Assembly: GCA_030640595.1 (NCBI GenBank)
Contig: DAOWJC010000054.1
Location: 1-6,090, forward strand
Direction: 5' to 3'
Length of the DNA stretch: 6,090 nt
From: Dehalococcoidia bacterium
Lineage (GTDB): Bacteria; Chloroflexota; Dehalococcoidia; Dehalococcoidales; DAOWJC01
Positions 1 to 5,703 of the stretch are shown here, one piece after another (position 1 is the first letter of the stretch; every line of letters begins with the position of its first letter). The notes under the pieces were generated by a model. That model was not told the origin of the DNA. It worked only from the letters and a program-made list of their open reading frames with translations, and did not search any database. The translations under genes and the position numbers were made by a program.

Positions 1-1125
1 GACCTAGCCCTAGCTGCTGAGAAGGTTACCCCTGAAGCTATTAACTTTATGGCAAAGCGTGCCAGAGGATTGATTTGCCTACCTGTTATTGGCAAACGAT
101 TGGACGAATTGAGAATCCCGTTGATGGTAGGGGAGAATACCTCAAAATTTTCTACAGCCTTTACCGTATCTATTGAAGCCAAACACAGGGTAAGCACAGG
201 TATTTCGGCATCGGACAGAGCTGAGACAATCAAAGCTGTGCTTGACCCGGCGACTGAGACTGAGGATTTAGTCCGACCGGGGCATATGTTTCCACTGCGG
301 GCTAGAGAGGGTGGCGTCCTGGTGCGGGCAGGGCATACCGAAGCTATAGTTGATTTAGCCAGGCTAGCCGGTCTTTATCCAGCAGGGGTTATCTGTGAGA
401 TTATGAATGAGGATGGCTCTATGGCACGGTTGCCTCAACTCGAGGTTATGTCGGAGAAATATGGGATTAAGATAGTTACTGTAGCTGACCTTATTGCCTA
501 TCGCCGTCGCCACGAAAAGCTAGTGCACCGAGTAGCTGAGGCTAAGTTGCCAACAGGCTACGGTGAGTTTACTGCTATTGCCTATAAAAGCGATATAGAC
601 CCTGATGAACACCTAGTCCTGGTGATGGGTGATATATCTACTGAGGAGCCGGTATTGGTTCGAGTTCACAGTGAATGTGTTACTGGCGATGTATTTGGTA
701 GTCTTCGTTGTGATTGTGGTGACCAGATTGCTCTAGCCATGCAAAGTATAGCTCAGGAGGGGCGGGGTGTTTTCCTGTATATGAGGCAGGAGGGGCGAGG
801 CATCGGCTTCCATAACAAGATTCGTGCCTATGCCCTTCAAGATGAAGGATTGGATACTGTGGAGGCTAATCTGTCTTTAGGCTTTGCTCCAGACCTGCGG
901 GACTACGGCATAGGTGCTCAAATCCTGGCTGAGCTGGGTTTACACCAGATTCGATTGCTCACCAACAATCCTAAAAAGGTAATAGGTTTGGAAGGTTATG
1001 GTCTAAAGGTGGTAGAGACAATACCCATCATTACCGCTCCCAATCCACATAACCTTCATTACTTGGAGGTAAAGCGAAAAAAATTAGGTCATCTTTTAGA
1101 AACATCGGGTGAGTCCGATAGTTAG
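1..1125 (+). CDS. ribBA: Bifunctional 3,4-dihydroxy-2-butanone-4-phosphate synthase / GTP cyclohydrolase II (5'-truncated by window)
   Basis: Both entry reactions of riboflavin synthesis: ribulose 5-phosphate to the four-carbon butanone phosphate, and GTP to the diaminopyrimidine. The frame is open from base 1, reading DLALAAEKVTPEAINFMAKRARG. The true start lies upstream; the ATG at 49 is internal. About 25-30 N-terminal residues are missing, including the acidic metal-binding loop (EDRENEGD in relatives), whose last Asp appears to be the first codon here. The synthase half shows the TGISASDRAETI and RAGHTEAIVDLARLAGL segments, with the expected metal-binding His at 334-336 and Glu at 397-399. 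The cyclohydrolase half starts near 530. It has the zinc site HSECVTGDVFGSLRCDCGDQ with Cys codons at 676, 709 and 715, the RQEGRGIG loop, the catalytic Tyr at 829-831 and Arg at 898-900. All key residues inside the window are intact, so a working enzyme is expected. It is followed by ribH and is probably in the same operon. Confidence 0.96.
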   Translation, partial: DLALAAEKVTPEAINFMAKRARGLICLPVIGKRLDELRIPLMVGENTSKFSTAFTVSIEAKHRVSTGISASDRAETIKAVLDPATETEDLVRPGHMFPLRAREGGVLVRAGHTEAIVDLARLAGLYPAGVICEIMNEDGSMARLPQLEVMSEKYGIKIVTVADLIAYRRRHEKLVHRVAEAKLPTGYGEFTAIAYKSDIDPDEHLVLVMGDISTEEPVLVRVHSECVTGDVFGSLRCDCGDQIALAMQSIAQEGRGVFLYMRQEGRGIGFHNKIRAYALQDEGLDTVEANLSLGFAPDLRDYGIGAQILAELGLHQIRLLTNNPKKVIGLEGYGLKVVETIPIITAPNPHNLHYLEVKRKKLGHLLETSGESDS

Positions 1126-1157
1126 GGGTCGTCGGGGAAGATACTAAAGGAGAGTCA

Positions 1158-1178
1158 AAGAGAGGCGAAGCCTCTCTT
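1158..1178. repeat. Inverted repeat/hairpin after ribBA
   Basis: A 9-bp perfect stem (AAGAGAGGC / GCCTCTCTT) with a GAA loop lies 32 bp after the ribBA stop. It is followed by TATAATAAAG rather than a T-run, so it is a poor intrinsic terminator on the plus strand. It could stabilise the upstream mRNA end or be part of a dispersed repeat. A TATAAT hexamer at 1178-1183 has no recognisable -35 box at the right distance, so I do not call a promoter. Confidence 0.6.
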
Positions 1179-1186
1179 ATAATAAA

Positions 1187-1217
1187 GTCCCCTTCCCCTT
1201 GATAAGGGGAAGGGGAT
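1187..1217. repeat. Long G/C-rich palindrome in the ribBA-ribH spacer
   Basis: The arm CCCCTTCCCCTT (1189-1200) and its exact reverse complement AAGGGGAAGGGG (1204-1215) flank the 3-nt loop GAT. The stem can be extended outward by a T-A pair and a G-U pair. Further purine-rich copies (GGGGATAAAGGGGATAGGG) follow up to 1230. There is no T-run, so it is not a standard terminator. It may be a dispersed intergenic palindromic repeat of this genome, or an RNA structure in the ribH leader. It does not resemble an FMN riboswitch: the conserved AGGGGCAGGGTGAAATTCCC-type segment is absent. Confidence 0.7.
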
Positions 1218-1246
1218 AAAGGGGATAGGGTTAATTAAATAATAAT

Positions 1247-1253
1247 AAGGAGG
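1247..1253 (+). promoter_or_regulatory. Ribosome binding site of ribH
   Basis: AAGGAGG lies five bases before the GTG at 1259. This perfect Shine-Dalgarno sequence settles the choice of a GTG start over later in-frame candidates. Confidence 0.9.
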
Positions 1254-1258
1254 AAGTA

Positions 1259-1726
1259 GTGAACAAGCATTTCGAAGGTATGTTACTGGGGAAAGGGCTG
1301 AAGTTTGGGCTGGTTGTCTCTCGTTTTAATGAGTTTATTACCAAGAAACTACTTGAGGGGGCACAAGATGCTTTGCTTCGCCACGGTGTTAGCCAGGGGG
1401 ATATAGAGGTTGCCTGGGTGCCAGGCGCATTTGAAATTCCGCTGATAGCCAAAAAATTAGCCCAGACTAAGCGGTATGATGCTGTCATCTGCCTTGGGGC
1501 TGTAATTCGTGGTGAAACATCACACTTTGAATATATTGCTGCTCAGCTGGCTAGGGATATTTCAAGGGTGGGGTTAGACACCGGGCTGCCGGTTATTTAC
1601 GGTGTAATCACCGCTGATACCTTAGAACAAGCTATTGAGCGGGCAGGAACTAAACAGGGGAATAAAGGCTTTCAGGCTGCAGCGAGTGCCATCGAAATGG
1701 CTAACCTACTCAGGAGCATAGGCTGA
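1259..1726 (+). CDS. ribH: 6,7-dimethyl-8-ribityllumazine synthase
   Basis: Condenses 5-amino-6-ribitylaminouracil with 3,4-dihydroxy-2-butanone 4-phosphate to form 6,7-dimethyl-8-ribityllumazine, the penultimate step of riboflavin synthesis. It is cytosolic and normally forms pentamers or 60-mer capsids. The GTG start is fixed by a perfect AAGGAGG. At 155 residues it has full family length. Motifs in order: SRFNEFI at 21-27, with Phe23 expected to stack on the substrate ring; VPGAFEIP at 54-61; [11 protein letters not shown] at 80-90, with catalytic His89; and a C-terminal block ([13 protein letters not shown], 125-137) with phosphate-binding Arg128, ending in SAIEMANL. All are intact. It follows ribBA, which makes one of its substrates, on the same strand. 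The 133-bp spacer is longer than usual for an operon and carries two hairpins, so separate expression control of ribH is possible. Confidence 0.97.
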   Translation: MNKHFEGMLLGKGLKFGLVVSRFNEFITKKLLEGAQDALLRHGVSQGDIEVAWVPGAFEIPLIAKKLAQTKRYDAVICLGAVIRGETSHFEYIAAQLARDISRVGLDTGLPVIYGVITADTLEQAIERAGTKQGNKGFQAAASAIEMANLLRSIG

Positions 1727-1761
1727 TTATTAGAAGTCGGGCTAATGTCTGGATGTTTTCT

Positions 1762-2016
1762 TCAGTCAGTAACCTTACAGACTATATCTCCCCTTCTTAC
1801 TCGCTCGCTAATCTTGACTCCTATCGAATCCCCGGCTTTAGCCTGTTCAACATCTGCGTTGTTAATTTGCATTGAGTCAACAACCAGTTCCATATCAGTG
1901 GTGTGACCCTTAATATGGATTTTATCACCCAGTTTCAAGGTCGCTGTTAACTCAATACCGGCTACCACGGGATGGGCAAAGAAGTCGGTGACCGTTCCGA
2001 TTACCTCTTCAGGCAT
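1762..2016 (-). CDS. Translation elongation factor-like small protein (EF-Tu domain 2-like beta-barrel)
   Basis: An 84-residue protein. Start ATG 2014-2016 is preceded by a perfect AAGGAGG (2024-2030) seven bases away. The sequence resembles stand-alone 'translation elongation factor-like' proteins: GTVTDFFAHPVVAGIEL (7-23), LKLGDKIHIKGHTTD (27-41), SMQINNADVEQAKAGDSIGVKI (48-69) and ERVRRGDIVCKV (71-82). This pattern matches the second, beta-barrel domain of translational GTPases and the barrel at the C-terminus of U32-family proteases. No GTP-binding domain is present or adjacent, so it cannot be a GTPase itself. Function is unknown; RNA or protein binding is an inference from the fold. It is convergent with ribH (35 bp apart) and divergent from the coiled-coil/zinc gene at 2167, with its own promoter. 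Confidence 0.88.
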   Translation of the reverse strand: MPEEVIGTVTDFFAHPVVAGIELTATLKLGDKIHIKGHTTDMELVVDSMQINNADVEQAKAGDSIGVKISERVRRGDIVCKVTD

Positions 2017-2023
2017 CTGGATA

Positions 2024-2030
2024 CCTCCTT
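2024..2030 (-). promoter_or_regulatory. Ribosome binding site of the EF-like gene
   Basis: AAGGAGG on the minus strand, seven bases before the ATG, fixes the start of the 84-residue protein. Confidence 0.9.
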
Positions 2031-2065
2031 TATGTTTTATAAGGTTATTTTGTTGCCTTTAGATT

Positions 2066-2095
2066 AGTATACGCCATCTAGTTTGAGTAAATCAA
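2066..2095 (-). promoter_or_regulatory. Sigma70-type promoter of the EF-like gene
   Basis: On the minus strand TTGATT (2090-2095) is followed after 18 bp by TATACT (2066-2071). The predicted transcript would start near 2059, about 43 nt before the ATG. The -35 box is partial and the -10 box is good. Its -35 lies only 10 bp from the -35 of the divergent promoter. Confidence 0.65.
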
Positions 2096-2105
2096 TATTT
2101 AATCT

Positions 2106-2134
2106 TTGACATAGCGTCACCTGTTGCCTATAAT
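2106..2134 (+). promoter_or_regulatory. Consensus sigma70 promoter of the coiled-coil/zinc gene
   Basis: TTGACA (2106-2111), a 17-bp spacer, then TATAAT (2129-2134): both hexamers and the spacing match consensus exactly. Transcription is expected to start near 2141, giving a leader of about 26 nt with GGAGGA at 2155-2160. Confidence 0.88.
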
Positions 2135-2166
2135 TAGTCCGATTATAATCTCCTGGAGGAGCAGAC

Positions 2167-2397
2167 TTGGCAGAGGGAAATAAACCCGGTGTAATGGCTG
2201 AGGAGACGGCGTCGAATATTGAACATATTAAAAAGCGTCTGGATATGTTAGACCAGCGTCTAGATAATATCGATTCGGTGGTGACAGCCCTTGTTGAGCG
2301 AGTAATGAGCCAGCCCATTACTCTTAATATAACCTGCCCGCAGTGTGGCAAGAATATGGAGATTGCCATCATAGGTAAGGAGAAGCCAACAAGATAG
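2167..2397 (+). CDS. Small coiled-coil protein with a C-terminal CPxCG half zinc ribbon
   Basis: A 76-residue protein starting at TTG 2167, set by GGAGGA (2155-2160) six bases upstream and a consensus promoter just before it. Residues about 16-47 have regularly spaced hydrophobic positions (IEHIKKRLDMLDQRLDNIDSVVTALVERV), typical of an amphipathic coiled coil. A single CPQCGK knuckle follows at 57-62, then a short basic tail. It has only one Cys pair, whereas a full zinc ribbon needs two, so metal binding would require dimerisation or a partner. There is no signal peptide or membrane segment. I do not recognise a named family; small proteins of this kind occur as hypotheticals in Dehalococcoidia (recollection, not checked). 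It is divergent from the EF-like gene. A longer minus-strand frame overlaps it but lacks its own signals. Confidence 0.82.
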   Translation: MAEGNKPGVMAEETASNIEHIKKRLDMLDQRLDNIDSVVTALVERVMSQPITLNITCPQCGKNMEIAIIGKEKPTR

Positions 2398-2489
2398 GGC
2401 AGGTATATGAAATCCTGAATTAGGTAAGTACCCTTTTAGCTTATACTCAGTTATCTGGATACCATATTGAACCCACTTAATCTTCTTAT

Positions 2490-2507
2490 TTTGATAAAGC
2501 TATCAAA
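2490..2507. promoter_or_regulatory. Dyad upstream of the symporter gene (possible operator)
   Basis: TTTGATA and TATCAAA, seven-base arms around AAGC, lie 63 bp before the symporter ATG. A weak promoter-like pair overlaps it (TTGAAC 2467-2472, 17-bp spacer, TTTGAT 2490-2495). A regulator site is possible but the evidence is slim. Confidence 0.25.
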
Positions 2508-2570
2508 CCCTCTTTGCTCTCTGCGGACTAGTTATCTCAAAGACATTCTCAATCAAAGGATGGGCATAAG

Positions 2571-3959
2571 ATGCTTGGGCTGATAATTATTGCTGTTTAT
2601 TTTCTGGGTATGATTGCCATAGGGGTGATGAGTCGGGGAAAGGCAAGGGAGGTTGACGATTTTTTTGTTGCTGGTAGGAAAGGTTCCACTTTATTTATTA
2701 CCGGTTCATTACTAGCTACTATTGTTGGCGGCTCAGCTACAGTAGGTATGGCTGGGTTAGGCTTTACACAAGGTTTGACCGGGGCATGGTGGTTATTAGT
2801 CGGCAGTGTTGGACTGGTGATTTTGGGGCTCTTTTGGGCTGAGAAGGTGAGGAAATTTGCCCTTTATACCCTCCCCGAGTTGGTAGAGAAGCAATATGAT
2901 GGTCGGGTGGCTTTAGCCTCTTCGTTGCTCATTGTTGTTGCCTGGATAGGTATTATAGCCGGTCAGATTATAGCCTCAGGGAAAATATTGAGTGTGCTAG
3001 GGATAGGCAGTCCTCTTTTGTGGATGGTGCTTTTCACCATAGTATTCGTGGTTTATACCGTGTTGGGTGGTCAATATGCCGTTATCCGCACCGATACCCT
3101 GCAGGCAGTAATAATATTCGCCGGAATCTTTGGTGGGCTGGCATTACTCCTGTCGCATCTAGGGGGATGGAGTGGATTAAAGGCTTACCTTTCACCACAG
3201 CAATTTGCCTTTCCCCTTGGTTCTCAGTTCGGTGGGTATGAGCTGGTTAAGTATCTTTTACTGATTGGTTTAACCTATGTAGTTGGACCTGATATGTATT
3301 CCAGGTTGTTTTGTGCTAAGGATGGTAAAACAGCTAGGTCATCAGTATTCTGGACTGCCTTGCTTATTATTCCTTTTGCCTTTGGTATTACCGTAATTGG
3401 CATGGGAGCATCGGCTCTATTTCCTCAGATTTCACCAGAGCAAGCCCTGCCTATGGTAATGAACGAGATTCTCCCCCCATTTCTAGGTAGTATAGTCCTG
3501 GCTGCCTTACTCTGTGCGGTTATGTCATCGGCTGATACCTGCTTGTTGAGTGCCAGCACAATATTAACGATGGATGTAATCAGGCGATTTAAGCCTTCAC
3601 TTAGCCAGGGGGAAATCCTGTCCATTTCTCGCTGGGGGATAGTGGTTCTGGGCTTGAGTTCTCTAATCTTGGCCTTAACTCTGAAGGGGATAATAAGTGC
3701 CCTTCTTTTTGCCTATACAATATATACCTGTGGCGTGATTTTGCCGGTAATTGCTGGCTTCTATAAGAGTAGGTTGAAGGTCACCCCTCTGGGAGCATTG
3801 GTAGCAATTGTAGGCGGGGGGTCAGCAGCTCTTATTAGCCGGTTAGTTGACATAAAGTATCTGGATCTGGGTAGTCTTTTGGTTAGTGGTTTACTCCTTT
3901 TTATAGTGAGTCTTATTGATAATAAAATAAAAAGCAGGAAGAGACTTCTAAATTTATAA
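2571..3959 (+). CDS. Sodium:solute symporter family protein (SSS family, substrate unknown)
   Basis: An integral inner-membrane secondary transporter that would couple uptake of a small solute to sodium entry. At 462 residues it is within family length and has about a dozen hydrophobic segments from residue 2 to 447. Family landmarks are the N-terminal DDFFVAGRK (29-37), the GGSATVGMAGLGFTQG region of the unwound first core helix (53-68), the TDTLQAVIIF segment (174-183) and AVMSSADTCLLSAS (316-329). Ser319-Ser320 in that last segment align with the Ser/Thr pair that coordinates the Na2 sodium in PutP and vSGLT. The C-terminus is a short basic cytoplasmic tail (KIKSRKRLLNL). The start ATG follows AAAGGA at a longish 10-base spacing. 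The substrate cannot be read from sequence; proline, pantothenate or another carboxylate are typical of relatives. It has no same-strand partner gene and appears to be a single-gene unit. Confidence 0.93.
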   Translation: MLGLIIIAVYFLGMIAIGVMSRGKAREVDDFFVAGRKGSTLFITGSLLATIVGGSATVGMAGLGFTQGLTGAWWLLVGSVGLVILGLFWAEKVRKFALYTLPELVEKQYDGRVALASSLLIVVAWIGIIAGQIIASGKILSVLGIGSPLLWMVLFTIVFVVYTVLGGQYAVIRTDTLQAVIIFAGIFGGLALLLSHLGGWSGLKAYLSPQQFAFPLGSQFGGYELVKYLLLIGLTYVVGPDMYSRLFCAKDGKTARSSVFWTALLIIPFAFGITVIGMGASALFPQISPEQALPMVMNEILPPFLGSIVLAALLCAVMSSADTCLLSASTILTMDVIRRFKPSLSQGEILSISRWGIVVLGLSSLILALTLKGIISALLFAYTIYTCGVILPVIAGFYKSRLKVTPLGALVAIVGGGSAALISRLVDIKYLDLGSLLVSGLLLFIVSLIDNKIKSRKRLLNL

Positions 3960-3976
3960 CCTGAACCATAACAGGT

Positions 3977-3992
3977 GGGCTATGTTGAGCCC
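3977..3992 (+). terminator. Weak hairpin after the symporter gene (doubtful terminator)
   Basis: GGGCT and AGCCC form a 5-bp stem with a 6-nt loop, 17 bases after the stop codon. No T-run follows directly, so intrinsic termination is uncertain. Confidence 0.25.
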
Positions 3993-4013
3993 GGTTTAAA
4001 GTGGTTTATTTGC

Positions 4014-4042
4014 TTGACCAGGCGAGGGGCTTCTAGTAGAAT
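4014..4042 (+). promoter_or_regulatory. Sigma70 promoter of tRNA-Val
   Basis: TTGACC (4014-4019), a 17-bp spacer, then TAGAAT (4037-4042); each hexamer is one base from consensus. A start near 4049 would give a leader of about nine bases before the mature tRNA. It may also drive the integrase by read-through. Confidence 0.75.
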
Positions 4043-4057
4043 TACTGTTGTCTTTGT

Positions 4058-4131
4058 GGGCGGTTAGCTCAGTTGGTTAGAGCACTGCGTTGACATCGCA
4101 GAGGTCACTGGTTCAAATCCAGTATCGCCCA
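4058..4131 (+). tRNA. tRNA-Val (anticodon GAC)
   Basis: A complete cloverleaf. The acceptor stem pairs GGGCGGT (4058-4064) with ATCGCCC (4124-4130), with discriminator A4131. The D stem is GCTC/GAGC with a GG-containing loop. The anticodon stem is CTGCG/CGCAG with loop TTGACAT, placing GAC at 4092-4094. The variable loop has five bases. The T stem is ACTGG/CCAGT around TTCAAAT. The 3' CCA is not encoded (CAA follows A4131). It reads GUC/GUU valine codons. The mature 3' end lies 26 bp before the integrase start, making this gene the likely attachment site of the neighbouring element. Confidence 0.97.
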
Positions 4132-4157
4132 CAACAGCATCAGTTCTATCTGAGGAA

Positions 4158-5156
4158 TTGCCACTAAGAGAATTACTGGAAACCCTACTGGGGAAAGAAG
4201 GGAAAAGGCGATTGATATTGAGGCACAAGACTAATGAGGAACTGTTTCAGCTCTACGACAGCGACCTGGTGCTGAGGCTACACAATGCCAAAAACCTGAG
4301 CGACACCAACAAGATCCTAGCCCGGTTCCAGAAATACTTAAACGGTTATCCACCATCACCTGAGCTGGCTAAGGGATTCCTAGCCCAGTATGCCGACAGG
4401 AAACCCCGAACACTGTACCGCTATGCCCAGATGATAAGGGTATTTATGAAGTGGTACGGTGAGCCAATGGACGACCTTAAGGTTAAAGTGCCCAAGACAT
4501 TGCCACCATACACCGAGGACAGCGACATTGAGAAGCTCTTTGCTGCCATTGAGAACAAGAAAACTCATAAGGGCTGCATAGTCCGGGACAGTCTCTTGAC
4601 GGCACTGGCACTCAAAAGTGGCATGAGGCGAGGCGAACTGGCTAACCTTGAGCCCACGGATATTCACCCCGATTTCTTAGTAGTGCGCAACGGCAAAGGT
4701 GGTAAGGATAGGGTTATTCCCCTATCCTCAGTCATAGCCCAGAGACTACAGAACTTTATTGAGGGCATGCTGCCGACCGAGAAAGCCTTTAAGCTAAAAG
4801 CGCCATGTATATCAAACAAGATAAGGCAGTTTGCCAGAAAGGCAGGACTGGATAACTTTCACACTCATACTATGCGCCATAAATTTGCCACTGATTTACT
4901 TGAGGCTGGAGCCAACATTAAAGTGGTTCAGGAACTACTGGGACACGAAAATCTGGCTACCACTGAAGTTTATCTATCTATCACCAATCAGAGCTTGCGC
5001 GACGCTGTCAACCTGCTGGATGACCACCATCATCAAGAAAAGGCAGCGGAAACTAAGGGCGGGGCACTGAGATTCCTGGCAGACCTAACGACTATTCAGC
5101 AAAAAGACCACCCCAACTGGCACCCGAATATCGAGATTGTGAGTGGGGGTAATTGA
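4158..5156 (+). CDS. Tyrosine recombinase / integrase (XerC/D-like, phage integrase family)
   Basis: Catalyses site-specific strand exchange through a 3'-phosphotyrosyl intermediate; here probably integration and excision at the adjacent tRNA-Val. The 332-residue product has an N-terminal SAM-like core-binding domain (about 34-105) and a catalytic domain (about 118-290). The full active-site set is present: Arg157 (GMRRGEL), Lys180 (GKGGKDR), His237 and Arg240 (HTMRH), His263 (LLGH) and Tyr272 (VYL). It therefore looks active, not a remnant. The tail after 290 (HHQEKAAETKGG onward) goes beyond XerC/D. The integron-integrase insertion between the Lys and the HxxR box is absent. The start is uncertain: TTG 4158 has GAGGA too close to it, whereas TTG 4212 and TTG 4218 have better-spaced AAGGG or AAAAGG and still keep both domains. 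The frame stays open upstream back to 4068, inside the tRNA. Its more C-ending codons (AGC, GAC, ACC, AAC) differ by eye from upstream genes, in line with transfer. Confidence 0.93.
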   Translation: MPLRELLETLLGKEGKRRLILRHKTNEELFQLYDSDLVLRLHNAKNLSDTNKILARFQKYLNGYPPSPELAKGFLAQYADRKPRTLYRYAQMIRVFMKWYGEPMDDLKVKVPKTLPPYTEDSDIEKLFAAIENKKTHKGCIVRDSLLTALALKSGMRRGELANLEPTDIHPDFLVVRNGKGGKDRVIPLSSVIAQRLQNFIEGMLPTEKAFKLKAPCISNKIRQFARKAGLDNFHTHTMRHKFATDLLEAGANIKVVQELLGHENLATTEVYLSITNQSLRDAVNLLDDHHHQEKAAETKGGALRFLADLTTIQQKDHPNWHPNIEIVSGGN

Positions 5157-5295
5157 AAGAAAGGGTGATGCTCTCAAAGACAGTCCCACTTGGCTGTGGC
5201 TAGAGTAGCGAGCATAGTAGCGGCGCTTCTTTTCTCTCTAGGGTAGTTGTAGATTTGCTCCGCCCCTTAGTAGGTATAATCAAATCTTTCGATTA

Positions 5296-5312
5296 GGTCA
5301 AAGGTATTGACC
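5296..5312. repeat. Inverted repeat GGTCAA / TTGACC
   Basis: Six-base perfect arms around a 5-base loop (AGGTA). The same TTGACC/GGTCAA word recurs at 5474, 5722 and 5851. Confidence 0.55.
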
Positions 5313-5359
5313 ACATCTTCAGTTATTCCAGGATAAAATTCACCCATACTCACTAGCAA

Positions 5360-5383
5360 AGTGTTGGTACTAGTACCAACACT
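5360..5383. repeat. 24-bp perfect palindrome
   Basis: Arms AGTGTTGGTA and TACCAACACT (10 bp each) surround the self-complementary centre CTAG. As RNA it gives a 10-bp stem with a tetraloop followed by AUUAUUA. It could be a weak terminator for the integrase transcript or a dimeric protein-binding site. Confidence 0.85.
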
Positions 5384-5393
5384 ATTATTACAC

Positions 5394-5443
5394 TAAGGCA
5401 TTTACTGGTGTTAGGTGAATGATGCAACTTAAGTTGCGGAAAA
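5394..5443 (+). repeat. Direct repeat unit, copy 1, ending in a hairpin
   Basis: Starts TAAGGCATTTACTGGTG and ends with the 14-bp palindrome GCAACTTAAGTTGC (5424-5437). It is closely similar over its whole length to copy 2 at 5544-5595. The distance between copies is about 150 bp. Confidence 0.75.
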
Positions 5444-5483
5444 GGGGTGGGGATATCGCAAACCAGACCTTGTTGACCTGATC

Positions 5484-5499
5484 AGCCTATTTATAGGCT
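5484..5499. repeat. Hairpin AGCCTA / TAGGCT
   Basis: Six-base perfect arms around TTTA (an outer CTGATCAG palindrome overlaps at 5478-5485). It lies between the two direct repeat copies. Confidence 0.55.
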
Positions 5500-5543
5500 A
5501 CGGTTAACCATTCAGAACAAAAATGAGACGGCATGGCTATAGA

Positions 5544-5595
5544 TAAAGGCATTTGCTGGTGGTTAGGCGAATATGCCAATTTAAGTTGGCACAAA
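5544..5595 (+). repeat. Direct repeat unit, copy 2, ending in a hairpin
   Basis: Starts TAAAGGCATTTGCTGGTGG and ends with the hairpin TGCCAAT-TTAA-GTTGGCA (5574-5591). Compared with copy 1, an extra C in the left arm is matched by an extra G in the right arm, and a C-to-T change becomes a tolerated T-G (wobble) pair. Confidence 0.75.
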
Positions 5596-5611
5596 GAGAA
5601 CGTCTTGAGAC

Positions 5612-5635
5612 AAGGCTTGATTTAAATCAAGCCTT
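5612..5635. repeat. 24-bp perfect palindrome with TTAA centre
   Basis: Arms AAGGCTTGAT and ATCAAGCCTT (10 bp each) surround TTAA, the same centre as the hairpins of both direct repeat copies. Its right arm carries AATCAAGC, a word found again at 5681 and 5865. Confidence 0.85.
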
Positions 5636-5703
5636 CGCCAACTAAGACTAAAGCCTCTCTAATGGCTAAAGGCATTATCCAATCAAGCTACAAAAAGTGG
5701 GCC

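Noticed and set aside
1126..1258. FMN riboswitch before ribH
   Set aside because: The conserved FMN riboswitch sequence blocks are absent; only simple inverted repeats are present.
1231..1488. 85-codon minus-strand frame opposite ribH
   Set aside because: Shadow of a fully conserved lumazine synthase; no family resemblance.
2064..2372. 102-codon minus-strand reading frame
   Set aside because: It lies opposite the coiled-coil/zinc gene, which has a consensus promoter, a good ribosome binding site and a recognisable CPxCG motif; the minus frame resembles no family and has no signals.
2442..2447. TATACT as a -10 box for the symporter gene
   Set aside because: No acceptable -35 hexamer 16-18 bp upstream.
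4380..4667. 95-codon minus-strand frame inside the integrase
   Set aside because: Shadow of the tyrosine recombinase, whose catalytic residues lie in the plus frame.
5533..5625. 30-codon frame beginning MAIDKGICWW
   Set aside because: No ribosome binding site, and it spans the repeat hairpin and ends in the middle of a palindrome. The first repeat copy has stops in the same frame, so the repeat is not conserved as protein.
5394..5660. Integron attC sites (GTTAGGT at 5410, GTTAGGC at 5562)
   Set aside because: No matching RYYYAAC boxes at suitable distance, and the integrase lacks the integron-specific insertion.
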